This document shows, one piece after another, positions 14,026 through 21,343 of a stretch of 25,207 nucleotides of DNA. Origin of the DNA: Kiritimatiellia bacterium (GTDB lineage Bacteria > Verrucomicrobiota > Kiritimatiellia > RFP12 > UBA1067); NCBI GenBank assembly GCA_016303225.1, contig JAEDMC010000015.1, forward strand, positions 1 to 25,207, written 5' to 3'. A program made the translations under genes and the position numbers. The notes below the pieces were generated by a model. That model saw nothing but the letters and a program-made list of their open reading frames with translations, was not told the DNA's origin and did no database searches. The stretch's first letter is position 1. Each line of letters starts with the position of its first letter.

Positions 14026-15425
14026 TGAAGATAACATTCTACGGTGCGGCGCAGACGACGACGGGATCGATGCATCTCGTCGAGGCTAACGGGAAGCGCA
14101 TACTTCTTGACTGCGGCCTTTATCAGGGCCACCGCAAGGAGGCGTTCGAGAAGAACCGGAACCTTCCGGTCGACGCGTCGAAGATCGACTATGTGATCCT
14201 CTCGCATGCGCACATCGACCATTCAGGGAACCTCCCGCAGCTTGTCCGACAGGGCTTTCGAGGACGCGTCTTCGCGCGTCAGTCGACGACGGACCTCTGC
14301 GACGTCATGCTCCGCGACTCGTGCTTCCTGCAGAAGCGCGACCTCGAGTACATCAACAAGAAGCGCCGCAAGGAGGGGAAGAAGCTCTTCGAGCCGCTTT
14401 ACGAGGAGAGCGACGTCAATGCGCTGATGCAGCTGTTCGTCCCGACGCACATGCATGAGCCGCGCGAGATCAGCCGCGGCATTACGCTGGAGTTCTTCAA
14501 CGCGGGACACATCCTCGGTTCGGCGCTTGTGCAGCTCGACATCAAGTCGGACCACGGGCACAACCACCGGTTGCTCTTCTCCGGCGATCTTGGCCAGCCG
14601 AACCAGCCGATCCTCAGACACTACGAGTATCCGGCGGGTGCGGACATCCTCCTGTGTGAGTCGACGTATGCGGACAGGTATCATCCGTCGGCGGATGACG
14701 TCGAGCTGCGGCTCGAGAAGTACCTCAAATACATCGACCGGCACAATTCGAAGCTGCTCATTCCGGCGTTCTCGGTCGGACGCACCCAACAGATCATCTA
14801 TTACCTGAACAAGCTTAACGCGAAGGGCAAGGTGCCGCGCGAGGTCAAGGTCTTCATCGACTCGCCGCTTTCGCAGAAGGCGACGAAGATCTATGCGAAC
14901 CACCGCGAGGTCTACAACGAAGAAGCGCGGCGGATGGTCGCGGAGGGGAAGGATCCGCTCGTCTTTCCGGGCATGACGTTCGTCGGTACGCCCGAGGAGT
15001 CGATGGCGCTCAACGACATGCAGGGTCCGATGATCATCATTGCGGCGAGCGGCATGTGCGAAGGCGGACGGGTCCTTCATCACCTCAAGCACTGCCTGAC
15101 GGATCCCGACAACATCATCCTCATTTGCGGCTTTCAGGCTGAGAATACGCTCGGGCGCCGGGTTGTGGAAAAGAAGAATCCGCTTCGCGTGCTGGGCGAA
15201 GAGGTCGAGCTCAAGGCGCGGGTTGAGGTCATCAACGCGCTCTCGGCTCACGCGGACAGGGCCGGACTGCAAGATTGGCTGAGCGAGGTGAAGGACAATG
15301 TGCGCCACGCTTTTGCCATCCATGGCGAGCCCGAGAAGGTATCCGCGATGGTTGACTTGATGCACGACCTCGGCATCAAGAACGCCGTGGCGCCGATGCC
15401 GGGTCAGACCTACAAGTTCGACTGA
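14025..15425 (+). CDS. Beta-CASP metallo-beta-lactamase-fold RNase
   Basis: The 466-residue cytoplasmic protein belongs to the CPSF73-like exonuclease family. Visible are the metal-binding HAHIDH motif (His61, His63, Asp65, His66), a later metal-binding His in NAGHILGS, the conserved SGDLG motif, STYADRYH, the beta-CASP insert (SVGRTQQIIYYL; IIIAASGMCEGGRVLHHL) and a C-terminal RMMBL part with LSAHADRAGL and AIHGEPEK. All catalytic elements look intact and length is normal for bacterial members. Family members cut or trim RNA; specific targets are unknown. The ATG at 14025 overlaps the preceding stop (TGATG), with GGGAGG upstream. An earlier in-frame extension to 13596 is shadow reading inside the FAD gene. 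An intrinsic terminator follows. Confidence 0.93.
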   Translation: MKITFYGAAQTTTGSMHLVEANGKRILLDCGLYQGHRKEAFEKNRNLPVDASKIDYVILSHAHIDHSGNLPQLVRQGFRGRVFARQSTTDLCDVMLRDSCFLQKRDLEYINKKRRKEGKKLFEPLYEESDVNALMQLFVPTHMHEPREISRGITLEFFNAGHILGSALVQLDIKSDHGHNHRLLFSGDLGQPNQPILRHYEYPAGADILLCESTYADRYHPSADDVELRLEKYLKYIDRHNSKLLIPAFSVGRTQQIIYYLNKLNAKGKVPREVKVFIDSPLSQKATKIYANHREVYNEEARRMVAEGKDPLVFPGMTFVGTPEESMALNDMQGPMIIIAASGMCEGGRVLHHLKHCLTDPDNIILICGFQAENTLGRRVVEKKNPLRVLGEEVELKARVEVINALSAHADRAGLQDWLSEVKDNVRHAFAIHGEPEKVSAMVDLMHDLGIKNAVAPMPGQTYKFD

Positions 15426-15476
15426 CGGCAGCACTTGTAAGAAAGCGGCCGTTCGAGGCCAGCAAAGACTGAAATG

Positions 15477-15502
15477 AGGGCGGTTTCGCCGCCCTGATTT
15501 TT
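15477..15502 (+). terminator. Intrinsic terminator
   Basis: AGGGCGG (15477-15483) pairs perfectly with CCGCCCT (15489-15495) over a TTTCG loop, followed by GATTTTT. It closes the transcription unit ending with the beta-CASP RNase. The T-run directly touches the extended -10 box of the next promoter. Confidence 0.85.
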
Positions 15503-15510
15503 GATATAAT
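15503..15510 (+). promoter_or_regulatory. Extended -10 promoter abutting the terminator
   Basis: TATAAT lies at 15505-15510 within the extended motif TGATATAAT (15502-15510). No -35 hexamer is present, because the terminator stem occupies that position. The start codon at 15520 lies 9 nt after the -10 box, so the leader would be about 2-4 nt. Confidence 0.6.
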
Positions 15511-15519
15511 ACACTACAT

Positions 15520-16800
15520 ATGGCTTTAGAGACACGGATAGCGGCATTTGAAGGAGGCCAGTTGCGATTGCTCGGTTCAGATGAGGGCTGTCGCGAGGTT
15601 GTATTGGGGTTGCCGTTGACACGTCTTCTCGTCAAGTTGGTCCGTGTGCCGGCAGAGGCGGATGTGGTCGAGACTGCGCTGCCGGTTTTGAAGGCGGCGA
15701 GTCCGTTCCCTGATGATGAGTTGACGGTTGGGTACGAAATTGTGCGTGAGGGCGAGGACGGCAAGATCGTCCTTGCAGCGGCGCTTCCGGAGAGTGCGGC
15801 GGATGACATCGGCGAGGCTTTGGACGCGGCGAAGCTCAGCGTGGTGCGGATTGATGCGCTCGTTCTTGGTCAACTCAGGGGCGTTTGGAGCGCGCTGGGC
15901 GAATTCTCGGGTCGCCGGCTGGTGGTCGTCCGTTCGGTTGATTGCCTGTCGATGATTGTCCTTGACGGCGATCAGCCGTCCGCTATTCGCGCCATCACCG
16001 ACGAGACGGACTTGAAGCGTGAGGTGATGCTTTCCCTGCTCGAAGCCGAGGACTTTGGCGGTGCGAAGAAGCTTGAGGAAATTGTGGTTGTTCAATCGCA
16101 ATCCGCTTTCGCCGAAGACGATTTGTCATCCGATCAGCCGACCAGCCGACCGACCGATCAAGTTGAGGAACTGGCAACTTTTGCCCCTGTGCGGAAGATT
16201 GAGGTTGGGTCCGACGCTGCTCTTGTCGGCGTGGCTGAGCGCTCGGCGGACGAGAATGCGCTTAACGCCTTGCCGGAAAGCTGGCGGGAGCTTCTAGAGG
16301 AAACGCGCTTTAAGGCCAAGCTTACTCGGTATCTGGTGGTTGCCATTGGACTTTGGGTGCTTGTCGTTGCGGTTTTGTTCGGTGTTCCGGTTGGCTATGG
16401 GTTCTTGACGGATCATCAGAAGGCCCAGTCGAAGCAGCACCAACGTCAGTACGCAGCCGTGAAGGAGATGAAGGCGAAGGTCGACCTCATTCACAAGTAT
16501 TCCGATCATGCGCGCGGGGCGCTGGAGATTATGAAGGCCGTCTCCGACCGTCTGCCCGAGGGCGTGACGCTGTCGAGCTGGAATTACAAGCGGGACGAGG
16601 GCATTCGGGTTTCGGGTGACGCAGAGACGTCAGAGGCGACCTATGCGTTCAAGGACGCGATGGATGCGATGACGGCGGGTGATGAAGAGGATGGCGAGAA
16701 GATCTTCAACACTGTCAACCTGAACGGTCCGAACGCCTCGAAGGGCGGTTATCGGTTTGACCTTGAATGTGCCTACCTCGGAGAAGAGGAAGAGGAGTGA
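15520..16800 (+). CDS. GspL-like secretion inner-membrane protein (PilM-like plus PilN-like fusion)
   Basis: The 426-residue bitopic protein has a cytoplasmic actin-like N-terminal region (about 1-260; VGYEIVREGEDGKIVLAAAL, then ALVLGQLRGVW), a single transmembrane helix (about 270-295), a coiled-coil neck (about 300-330) and a small periplasmic ferredoxin-like domain (GVTLSSWNYKRDEGIRVSGD, about 348-368), typical of PilN and GspL C-termini. Such proteins link the assembly ATPase to the secretin. Residues 203-215 (SSDQPTSRPTDQ) form a linker coded by an octamer repeat. The acidic C-terminus (EEEEE) is coded by a purine run that also serves as ribosome-binding site for the next gene, one base downstream. 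No GspE or GspF partner is in the window. Type II secretion and type IV pilus cannot be told apart from this protein alone. Confidence 0.75.
   Translation: MALETRIAAFEGGQLRLLGSDEGCREVVLGLPLTRLLVKLVRVPAEADVVETALPVLKAASPFPDDELTVGYEIVREGEDGKIVLAAALPESAADDIGEALDAAKLSVVRIDALVLGQLRGVWSALGEFSGRRLVVVRSVDCLSMIVLDGDQPSAIRAITDETDLKREVMLSLLEAEDFGGAKKLEEIVVVQSQSAFAEDDLSSDQPTSRPTDQVEELATFAPVRKIEVGSDAALVGVAERSADENALNALPESWRELLEETRFKAKLTRYLVVAIGLWVLVVAVLFGVPVGYGFLTDHQKAQSKQHQRQYAAVKEMKAKVDLIHKYSDHARGALEIMKAVSDRLPEGVTLSSWNYKRDEGIRVSGDAETSEATYAFKDAMDAMTAGDEEDGEKIFNTVNLNGPNASKGGYRFDLECAYLGEEEEE
16130..16161. repeat. In-frame octamer repeat in the gspL-like gene
   Basis: Four octamers follow one another: CCGATCAG, CCGACCAG, CCGACCGA and CCGATCAA. 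They encode a Ser/Asp/Gln/Pro/Thr linker between the cytoplasmic domain and the membrane anchor region. Confidence 0.75.
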
Positions 16801-16801
16801 C

Positions 16802-17335
16802 ATGGGTAAGAGCTTGAGGGAAAAGGCGATCATGGCGATGCTGGGGGTAATCGTTCTCTATGCGATTGCCGTTGGGATCTGGTTCTTCTCGGCCGAGAGT
16901 GCGTGGAAGAAGGCGGCGAAGAACTACGCCAAGGCGAAAGACACCTACGCGAAGGAGGTGAAGCTTATAGGCGAAAAGCGCAAGTGGGCGGACGCATACG
17001 AAGCAGAGAAGGCCGTGATGCCGACATTTGAGCTCGGGAAGGCGACGGACACGACCTGGCGTCGGAAGCTCGACGAGATTGCCGAGCGGAATCGTGTTGT
17101 CATCTCGAGTGCGCAGACGGGGAAAGAGGTTGAAGCCGGAGATGTCCTCGAGTTGCCGATTGAGGTGAAGAGTTGGGAGGGATGCCTTGAGTCTCTTGTT
17201 CGAATGATGCATGAGCTTGAGAATACGAACGACGGCATGTTCGACATCACGCAGATTAACTTCAAGCCGAGTTCGAAGAAAGGCTATTTGCGCGGCAGTT
17301 TCACGCTGAACTGCGCGTATATGAGAGAGAAGTGA
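16802..17335 (+). CDS. GspM/PilO-like inner-membrane secretion protein
   Basis: The protein has 177 residues: a short cytoplasmic N-terminus, one transmembrane helix (about 9-29; IMAMLGVIVLYAIAVGIWFF), a Lys/Ala coiled coil (about 30-65) and a C-terminal periplasmic domain (about 90-177; VVISSAQTGKEVEAGDVLELPIEV, then FDITQINFKPSS). This is the PilO/GspM layout; such proteins pair with PilN/GspL to form the inner-membrane platform. Sequence identity in this family is low, so the call rests on topology and context: it sits one base after a GspL-like gene and before a secretin. Start ATG 16802 is chosen because the upstream frame lies inside the previous gene. Confidence 0.7.
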   Translation: MGKSLREKAIMAMLGVIVLYAIAVGIWFFSAESAWKKAAKNYAKAKDTYAKEVKLIGEKRKWADAYEAEKAVMPTFELGKATDTTWRRKLDEIAERNRVVISSAQTGKEVEAGDVLELPIEVKSWEGCLESLVRMMHELENTNDGMFDITQINFKPSSKKGYLRGSFTLNCAYMREK

Positions 17336-17340
17336 AATAG

Positions 17341-17426
17341 GTTTGGAGAGTTTGGCGGGTCTGGAAAGTTTTGAAAGGTTGAAAGTTCTATGAAATCCTT
17401 TGTCTTTTGTCTAATGTCTTTTGTCC
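17341..17426. repeat. Degenerate 9-mer then heptamer repeats leading into the secretin signal peptide
   Basis: The gap (17341-17389) reads as degenerate 9-mers: GTTTGGAGA, GTTTGGCGG, GTCTGGAAA. From 17396 heptamers continue into the coding sequence: TCCTTTG, TCTTTTG, TCTAATG, TCTTTTG (17396-17423). The heptamers encode most of the hydrophobic signal peptide of the secretin. Confidence 0.7.
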
Positions 17427-20305
17427 TGGCGATCTCGGCTTCGGCGCAGTTGCTTCAGCGCAATCGGTCTCAAGTGGCGCGTCCAGGCGCGTCGGCGGCG
17501 CCAGCGGTGAATCCGGCGGCGGCGCCGGGTGCGGAGACCGAGGCGGGCGGACGCTCGATCGAGTTCAATGCTGCGCCGATTGACATGGTCTTCACGGTCT
17601 ATCAGGATCTGGTCGAAAAGACGGTCCTGAAGGATCCGCAGGTGCCGGCGGCGACGATCACGCTGCAGCCGAAGAAGGGACAGGAGCTGTCGGTCGAGGA
17701 GAAGATCGAGGCGATTGAGACCGTTCTCGAGATGAACGGCATCCACATCGAGCCGTACGGGGAGAAGTTCGTGCGGGCGATTCCGCGCAAGGATGTCCGC
17801 AAGGACGGCATTCCGCTCATTATGGATCCTGAGGCGAAGCTCGGCGAGTCGACGCGCGTGGTGTCGCTGATGATCCCGTTCAAGAACATCGCGATCGATG
17901 AGGCGCAGAAGGCGTTGGAGGGCTTCAAGTCCAATAGCGGCATTCTCCTCGTCTTCGAGCGCACAAACTCGATTCTCGTCACCGATACGGAGCAGATCAT
18001 CAACCGCATGCGCGAAATCGCGAAGGCGATTGACATTGCCAGTCCGGTGACCGAGGTCGTCGAGTACATCCAGATCAAGTACGCGAATGCGACCGAGGTG
18101 AAGCAGGTCATCGACTCGATCGTGCAGGAGTCGATGAAGGAACAGGAGAAGAACGGCAAGGGGCCGGCGAACAATCCGGCGCAGAACCAGCCGGCGTCGT
18201 TCAGCCGTCCGCTTCTTGGCGGCCTGCGTCGCCCGGGCCAGCCGAGCCAGCCGCAGGCGCCGGCGAACAATGAATCGCTCGTGATGACGGTCTCCGACGC
18301 CGACCGCGGCATGATCCGCGGCAAGGTCGTCACGATCGCCGACGAGCGCTCGAACAAGATCCTCATCATCACAAACGCCTCCAACATGAAGTTCTTCAAG
18401 CAGGTCATTGAGGCGTTGGACGTTGAGACGACCCCGGACACGGTCGTGAAGGTCTACCGCCTCAAATACGCCGAGGCCGAGGACGTCAGCGACATGATCA
18501 ACGACCTTATCGGCAATTCGTCGTCCTCGAAGTCGAGTGGCAGGTCCAACCAGAATCAGGCGGCGAAGACGGGCACGAGCGGCAGTGTGACGCGTAACAC
18601 GGCGACAGCACCGAAGAAGTCCGTCAACCAGCGTGCGGGTGATGCGAAGGCTGGAGAGCTCAGCAAGGACAACACAACCGTTCTCGCCGACAAGCGCATT
18701 AACGGTCTCGTTGTGATGACTGACAAGCAGCTTGTTCCCACCATCGAGCAGATCATCGAGTCGATGGACATCAAGCTCTCGCAGGTCCTCATCGAGACTA
18801 TGATCATCGAGGTGACGCTCGGTGACAGCATTAATACGGGCATGGATTGGATTCAGAAGGGGCGGAAAAGCGTTGAGGCCCAAAAGCAGGATGCTATGGG
18901 GCAGGATCTCTTTTACAAGAAAATGACGACGACATACACTGACAAGGATGGCGGCAATTCTAGGAGTACGACGTCGGTACTGTCTGACTTGGTGCCAGAA
19001 GGTTATAAATATTCGAATACGTACGTGGATGAACATGGCAACAAAACAGTTGTAGAAGAGCTGTCTAGTGGTATTGCCGCCATGGGAAGGAAGATTATTG
19101 ATCGAAGCGGACTCATGAACAACTGGCAGGGCGCTACCTCGGTGGGGCTGGCTGGTGGCGCTAATGGTGGTGTCCAGGCGTTGAATGCCTTAGGTGATGC
19201 GACGAATGTCTTGGGCAAGGCCTTCAGCTTTATCTTTGATTCGGACGAGCTTGGCCTTCAGGGGATTTTCCAGGCGTCGAAGACCGATAGCCATTCCAAA
19301 TACATCGCCTCGCCGATCGTGATGACGCTGGACAACAAGGAGGCGATCATCGAGGCGACGACCAAGCAACAGTTCTTGACAGGATGGCAGGCCGTATCAT
19401 CCTCTTATGCTGGTTCTGGCCTTCCTTCGCCGAACTATTCGGCCGAGGACATTGGTATCAAAATCAAGGCTACGCCGAAGATCAATCCCAACGGTACCGT
19501 CATGTTGACGGTTGAGGAAGAGTATTCCCAGGTCAGCGGCAAGCAGACCATGTTAACCCCTGTCGGCCAGTCGTATAAGGAAACGTCGGTTGATGTGCCG
19601 TCAACGCGCAAAATGAGTTCCGACGTGATCCTTGAAAACAACCAGACGGTTGTCTTCGGTGGACTGACCCAGAAATTCACAATGGAGTCTGAAAGCGGAA
19701 TTCCGTTTCTGAAAGACATTCCCTTCATCGGTAAATGGCTTTTCGGTTCGGTCGAACAAACCGAGTCCCGTACTGAGCTTCTAGTGTTCATGACTCCATA
19801 TGTCCTTGACGATGCGCAGGCGGCACAGGCCGAGGCCATTCGTCGTAAGAAGGCGATGTCCGATCCGCATCCGTGGGAGGACAATGCATGGTCGCTTTCG
19901 GAGCTGGCCGATCCGGTCAGCAAGAAGGAGCTGATGCGCCGCATCAAGGAGGAGTGGAAGAAGCAGGATGAGGAGCGCAAGACGAAGCTCGCCATCGAGA
20001 AGATGAAGGTCGAACGCGCCGAGAAACTTAAGAAGATGTCGATAGAGGAACGCGCAATGTGGCTCAAGATGCACAAGGAAGAGCTGGAGGACGAGGCGCA
20101 GGACGAGCTGGAGGAAAAGATGCTCGACGAGGAGAGCCAGGAGGAGCTGAAGAAGCTCGCGGCTGAGGTGCGTGCGAAGAAGCTCGCTGAGGCGGAGGTC
20201 GAGATCAAGAAGATGGAGGCTGAGACCGCGGCCGAGAACGAGCGTGGTAAGCTGGAGGCTGCGAAGAAGGCGAATGCCGCCGAAAAGAAGGTGGAGGCCG
20301 AGTAA
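17390..20305 (+). CDS. gspD: GspD-type outer-membrane secretin with long charged C-terminal tail
   Basis: The 971-residue protein forms the outer-membrane pore of a type II-like secretion system. Domains: signal peptide (1-20), a Pro/Ala linker (30-55), N0 (about 55-132), N1 (about 155-216), N2 (about 222-345, with a Pro/Gln-rich insert at 255-295), N3 (about 350-460, with a Ser/Gly insert at 376-425) and the secretin core (about 462-806). The core has VLIETMIIEVTLGDS, NQTVVFGGL, the IPFLKDIPFIGKWLFG signature and TELLVFMTPYV. The end of known secretins is passed at about 806; a further 165 residues of Lys/Glu-rich helix follow, very likely a coiled coil, which is not usual. Codon choice in 487-625 and 660-800 looks less GC-biased than in the N-domains, suggesting a mosaic. 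The signal peptide is encoded by heptamer repeats. A 34-codon frame follows without a gap. Confidence 0.9.
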   Translation: MKSFVFCLMSFVLAISASAQLLQRNRSQVARPGASAAPAVNPAAAPGAETEAGGRSIEFNAAPIDMVFTVYQDLVEKTVLKDPQVPAATITLQPKKGQELSVEEKIEAIETVLEMNGIHIEPYGEKFVRAIPRKDVRKDGIPLIMDPEAKLGESTRVVSLMIPFKNIAIDEAQKALEGFKSNSGILLVFERTNSILVTDTEQIINRMREIAKAIDIASPVTEVVEYIQIKYANATEVKQVIDSIVQESMKEQEKNGKGPANNPAQNQPASFSRPLLGGLRRPGQPSQPQAPANNESLVMTVSDADRGMIRGKVVTIADERSNKILIITNASNMKFFKQVIEALDVETTPDTVVKVYRLKYAEAEDVSDMINDLIGNSSSSKSSGRSNQNQAAKTGTSGSVTRNTATAPKKSVNQRAGDAKAGELSKDNTTVLADKRINGLVVMTDKQLVPTIEQIIESMDIKLSQVLIETMIIEVTLGDSINTGMDWIQKGRKSVEAQKQDAMGQDLFYKKMTTTYTDKDGGNSRSTTSVLSDLVPEGYKYSNTYVDEHGNKTVVEELSSGIAAMGRKIIDRSGLMNNWQGATSVGLAGGANGGVQALNALGDATNVLGKAFSFIFDSDELGLQGIFQASKTDSHSKYIASPIVMTLDNKEAIIEATTKQQFLTGWQAVSSSYAGSGLPSPNYSAEDIGIKIKATPKINPNGTVMLTVEEEYSQVSGKQTMLTPVGQSYKETSVDVPSTRKMSSDVILENNQTVVFGGLTQKFTMESESGIPFLKDIPFIGKWLFGSVEQTESRTELLVFMTPYVLDDAQAAQAEAIRRKKAMSDPHPWEDNAWSLSELADPVSKKELMRRIKEEWKKQDEERKTKLAIEKMKVERAEKLKKMSIEERAMWLKMHKEELEDEAQDELEEKMLDEESQEELKKLAAEVRAKKLAEAEVEIKKMEAETAAENERGKLEAAKKANAAEKKVEAE

Positions 20306-20410
20306 GTGGCGACGGTATCGGCCATAGCATTGGCGGCGAAGCTGGCCGTGGAGGGGTCGATCTTCCTCGTGAAGGCCATTGGTTGCGGTCTCTATTGGGC
20401 GATGCAATGA
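20306..20410 (+). CDS. Possible 34-residue hydrophobic peptide
   Basis: A GTG directly after the secretin stop codon opens 34 codons ending with TGA at 20408-20410. The product is hydrophobic and alanine-rich with a possible membrane helix (SIFLVKAIGCGLYWAM at the C-terminal half). The purine-rich end of the secretin gene (GAAAAGAAGG) could act as ribosome-binding site. The next start codon is 1 bp after its stop, so reading through this frame would keep ribosomes on the message and couple the secretin gene to the kinase gene. It could be a real peptide or only a coupling leader. Confidence 0.4.
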   Translation: MATVSAIALAAKLAVEGSIFLVKAIGCGLYWAMQ

Positions 20411-20411
20411 G

Positions 20412-20981
20412 ATGAAACCGGTATGCCATGTGGTTGCGGGGCCGAACGGGTCGGGGAAGTCGACGTTTGCGCTCGACTATCTACCGAAGTATGCCGGTTC
20501 GATCGAGTATGTGAATCCTGATCTGATGGCGAGCGGACTATCCCCGATCGACATCCGGCTGTCGGCACTGAAGTCCGGTCGTCTGGCGCTAGAGCGCATT
20601 GCCGCGCTGATTGGCGGGAGGGTGACGTTCGGCTTTGAAACGACGCTTTCGGGACGCGGACACCTCAAGTTGCTGGCGGACGCGCGAAAGGCCGGCTACC
20701 GGATTTGCCTCTATTACCTGTGGATGCCCGAGAAGCTGATGCTCCCGTCGCGCATTCGGCATCGCGTCCTTTCGGGCGGACACGACGTGCCAAGCGAAGA
20801 TGTGTTCAGGCGCTACAGCAGGTCGGTCGCCAACTTGCGCGATTATGCGAAGCTGGCGGACCAGCTCTATGTGTTTGACGCGACGCGGAATCCGCAGGAG
20901 ATGATCTTCGGGCGCAACGGTCGGACGCATCAGAAGGACGTCCGACGTGCGGCGGCCATGCGGAAGGAGCTGGGACTATGA
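20412..20981 (+). CDS. Zeta-toxin-family P-loop kinase
   Basis: The 189-residue protein opens with Walker A GPNGSGKST (10-18). It then has EYVNPDLMASGLSP, FGFETTLSGRGH (the position of the catalytic acidic residue region in zeta kinases) and YYLWMPEKLMLPSRIRHRVLSGGHDVP, as in chromosomal zeta/AAA_33 proteins of Gram-negatives. Zeta toxins proper phosphorylate UDP-N-acetylamino sugars; substrates of these short chromosomal versions are not settled. ATG 20412 is preferred over an upstream in-frame start because the alignable part begins MKPVCHVVAG. The gene is translationally linked on both sides: 1 bp after the small peptide frame and 4-bp overlap (ATGA) with the next gene. The protein looks intact. 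Confidence 0.8.
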   Translation: MKPVCHVVAGPNGSGKSTFALDYLPKYAGSIEYVNPDLMASGLSPIDIRLSALKSGRLALERIAALIGGRVTFGFETTLSGRGHLKLLADARKAGYRICLYYLWMPEKLMLPSRIRHRVLSGGHDVPSEDVFRRYSRSVANLRDYAKLADQLYVFDATRNPQEMIFGRNGRTHQKDVRRAAAMRKELGL

Positions 20982-21343
20982 AGCGCAAGGTGAAGAAGAC
21001 CGTCCGCATGCCGAAGGACTGCCGCGAGGTGCAGGAGGCGATGGATCAGGCGTCCTGGGATGCCGTAGAGGGCTATCGCCAGACGGGGGAGATGGTGCCG
21101 ACCGTAAAGGACGGCAAACTCGCGTTCGTGACCGTCGAGGAGGCGTTCAGCGCCCGTCCTGATTGCGCCGAACGCAAGCGTGCGGATGCCGATTGGCGAC
21201 TGAACAATCTGCTGGAGCAGTTCAAGGCCGCGGGAATTGCAATCACGCCGGATGTCTGGGATCGGCTGGAAGCCGACCGTCGGCAGGCGCTTGAGGACGA
21301 TTTGTCATGGATTCGCCGCGGTAGGAGGGAAACCGTTCAATGA
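20978..21343 (+). CDS. Probable partner (antitoxin-like) of the zeta-family kinase
   Basis: The 121-residue soluble protein is basic at both ends. Its first half (REVQEAMDQASWDAVEGYRQ, TGEMVPTVKDGKLAFVTVEEA) resembles small proteins coded next to zeta-type kinases, which commonly carry an Ala-rich helix followed by a G-x-x-x-x-x-x-DGK-x-x-x-x-x-x-E turn. That is a pattern resemblance from memory. A second helical half (about 60-115; DADWRLNNLLEQFKAAG, then WDRLEADRRQALEDDLSWI) goes beyond such partners. Overlap with the kinase stop (ATGA) and with the next start (ATGA) makes one translational unit. If the kinase is toxic, this is the natural antidote candidate; the usual antitoxin-first order is reversed. 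Confidence 0.5.
   Translation: MKRKVKKTVRMPKDCREVQEAMDQASWDAVEGYRQTGEMVPTVKDGKLAFVTVEEAFSARPDCAERKRADADWRLNNLLEQFKAAGIAITPDVWDRLEADRRQALEDDLSWIRRGRRETVQ

Noticed and set aside
14223..15809. 528-codon minus-strand frame spanning the RNase gene and the operon promoter
   Set aside because: It crosses a terminator and promoter of the plus strand and has no recognisable protein character.
15520..20305. Complete type IV pilus pilMNOPQ operon
   Set aside because: There is no separate PilM, PilN or PilP gene, and the secretin has N0-N3 spacing as in GspD; a GspL/M/D-like reading fits better, though the apparatus type remains open.
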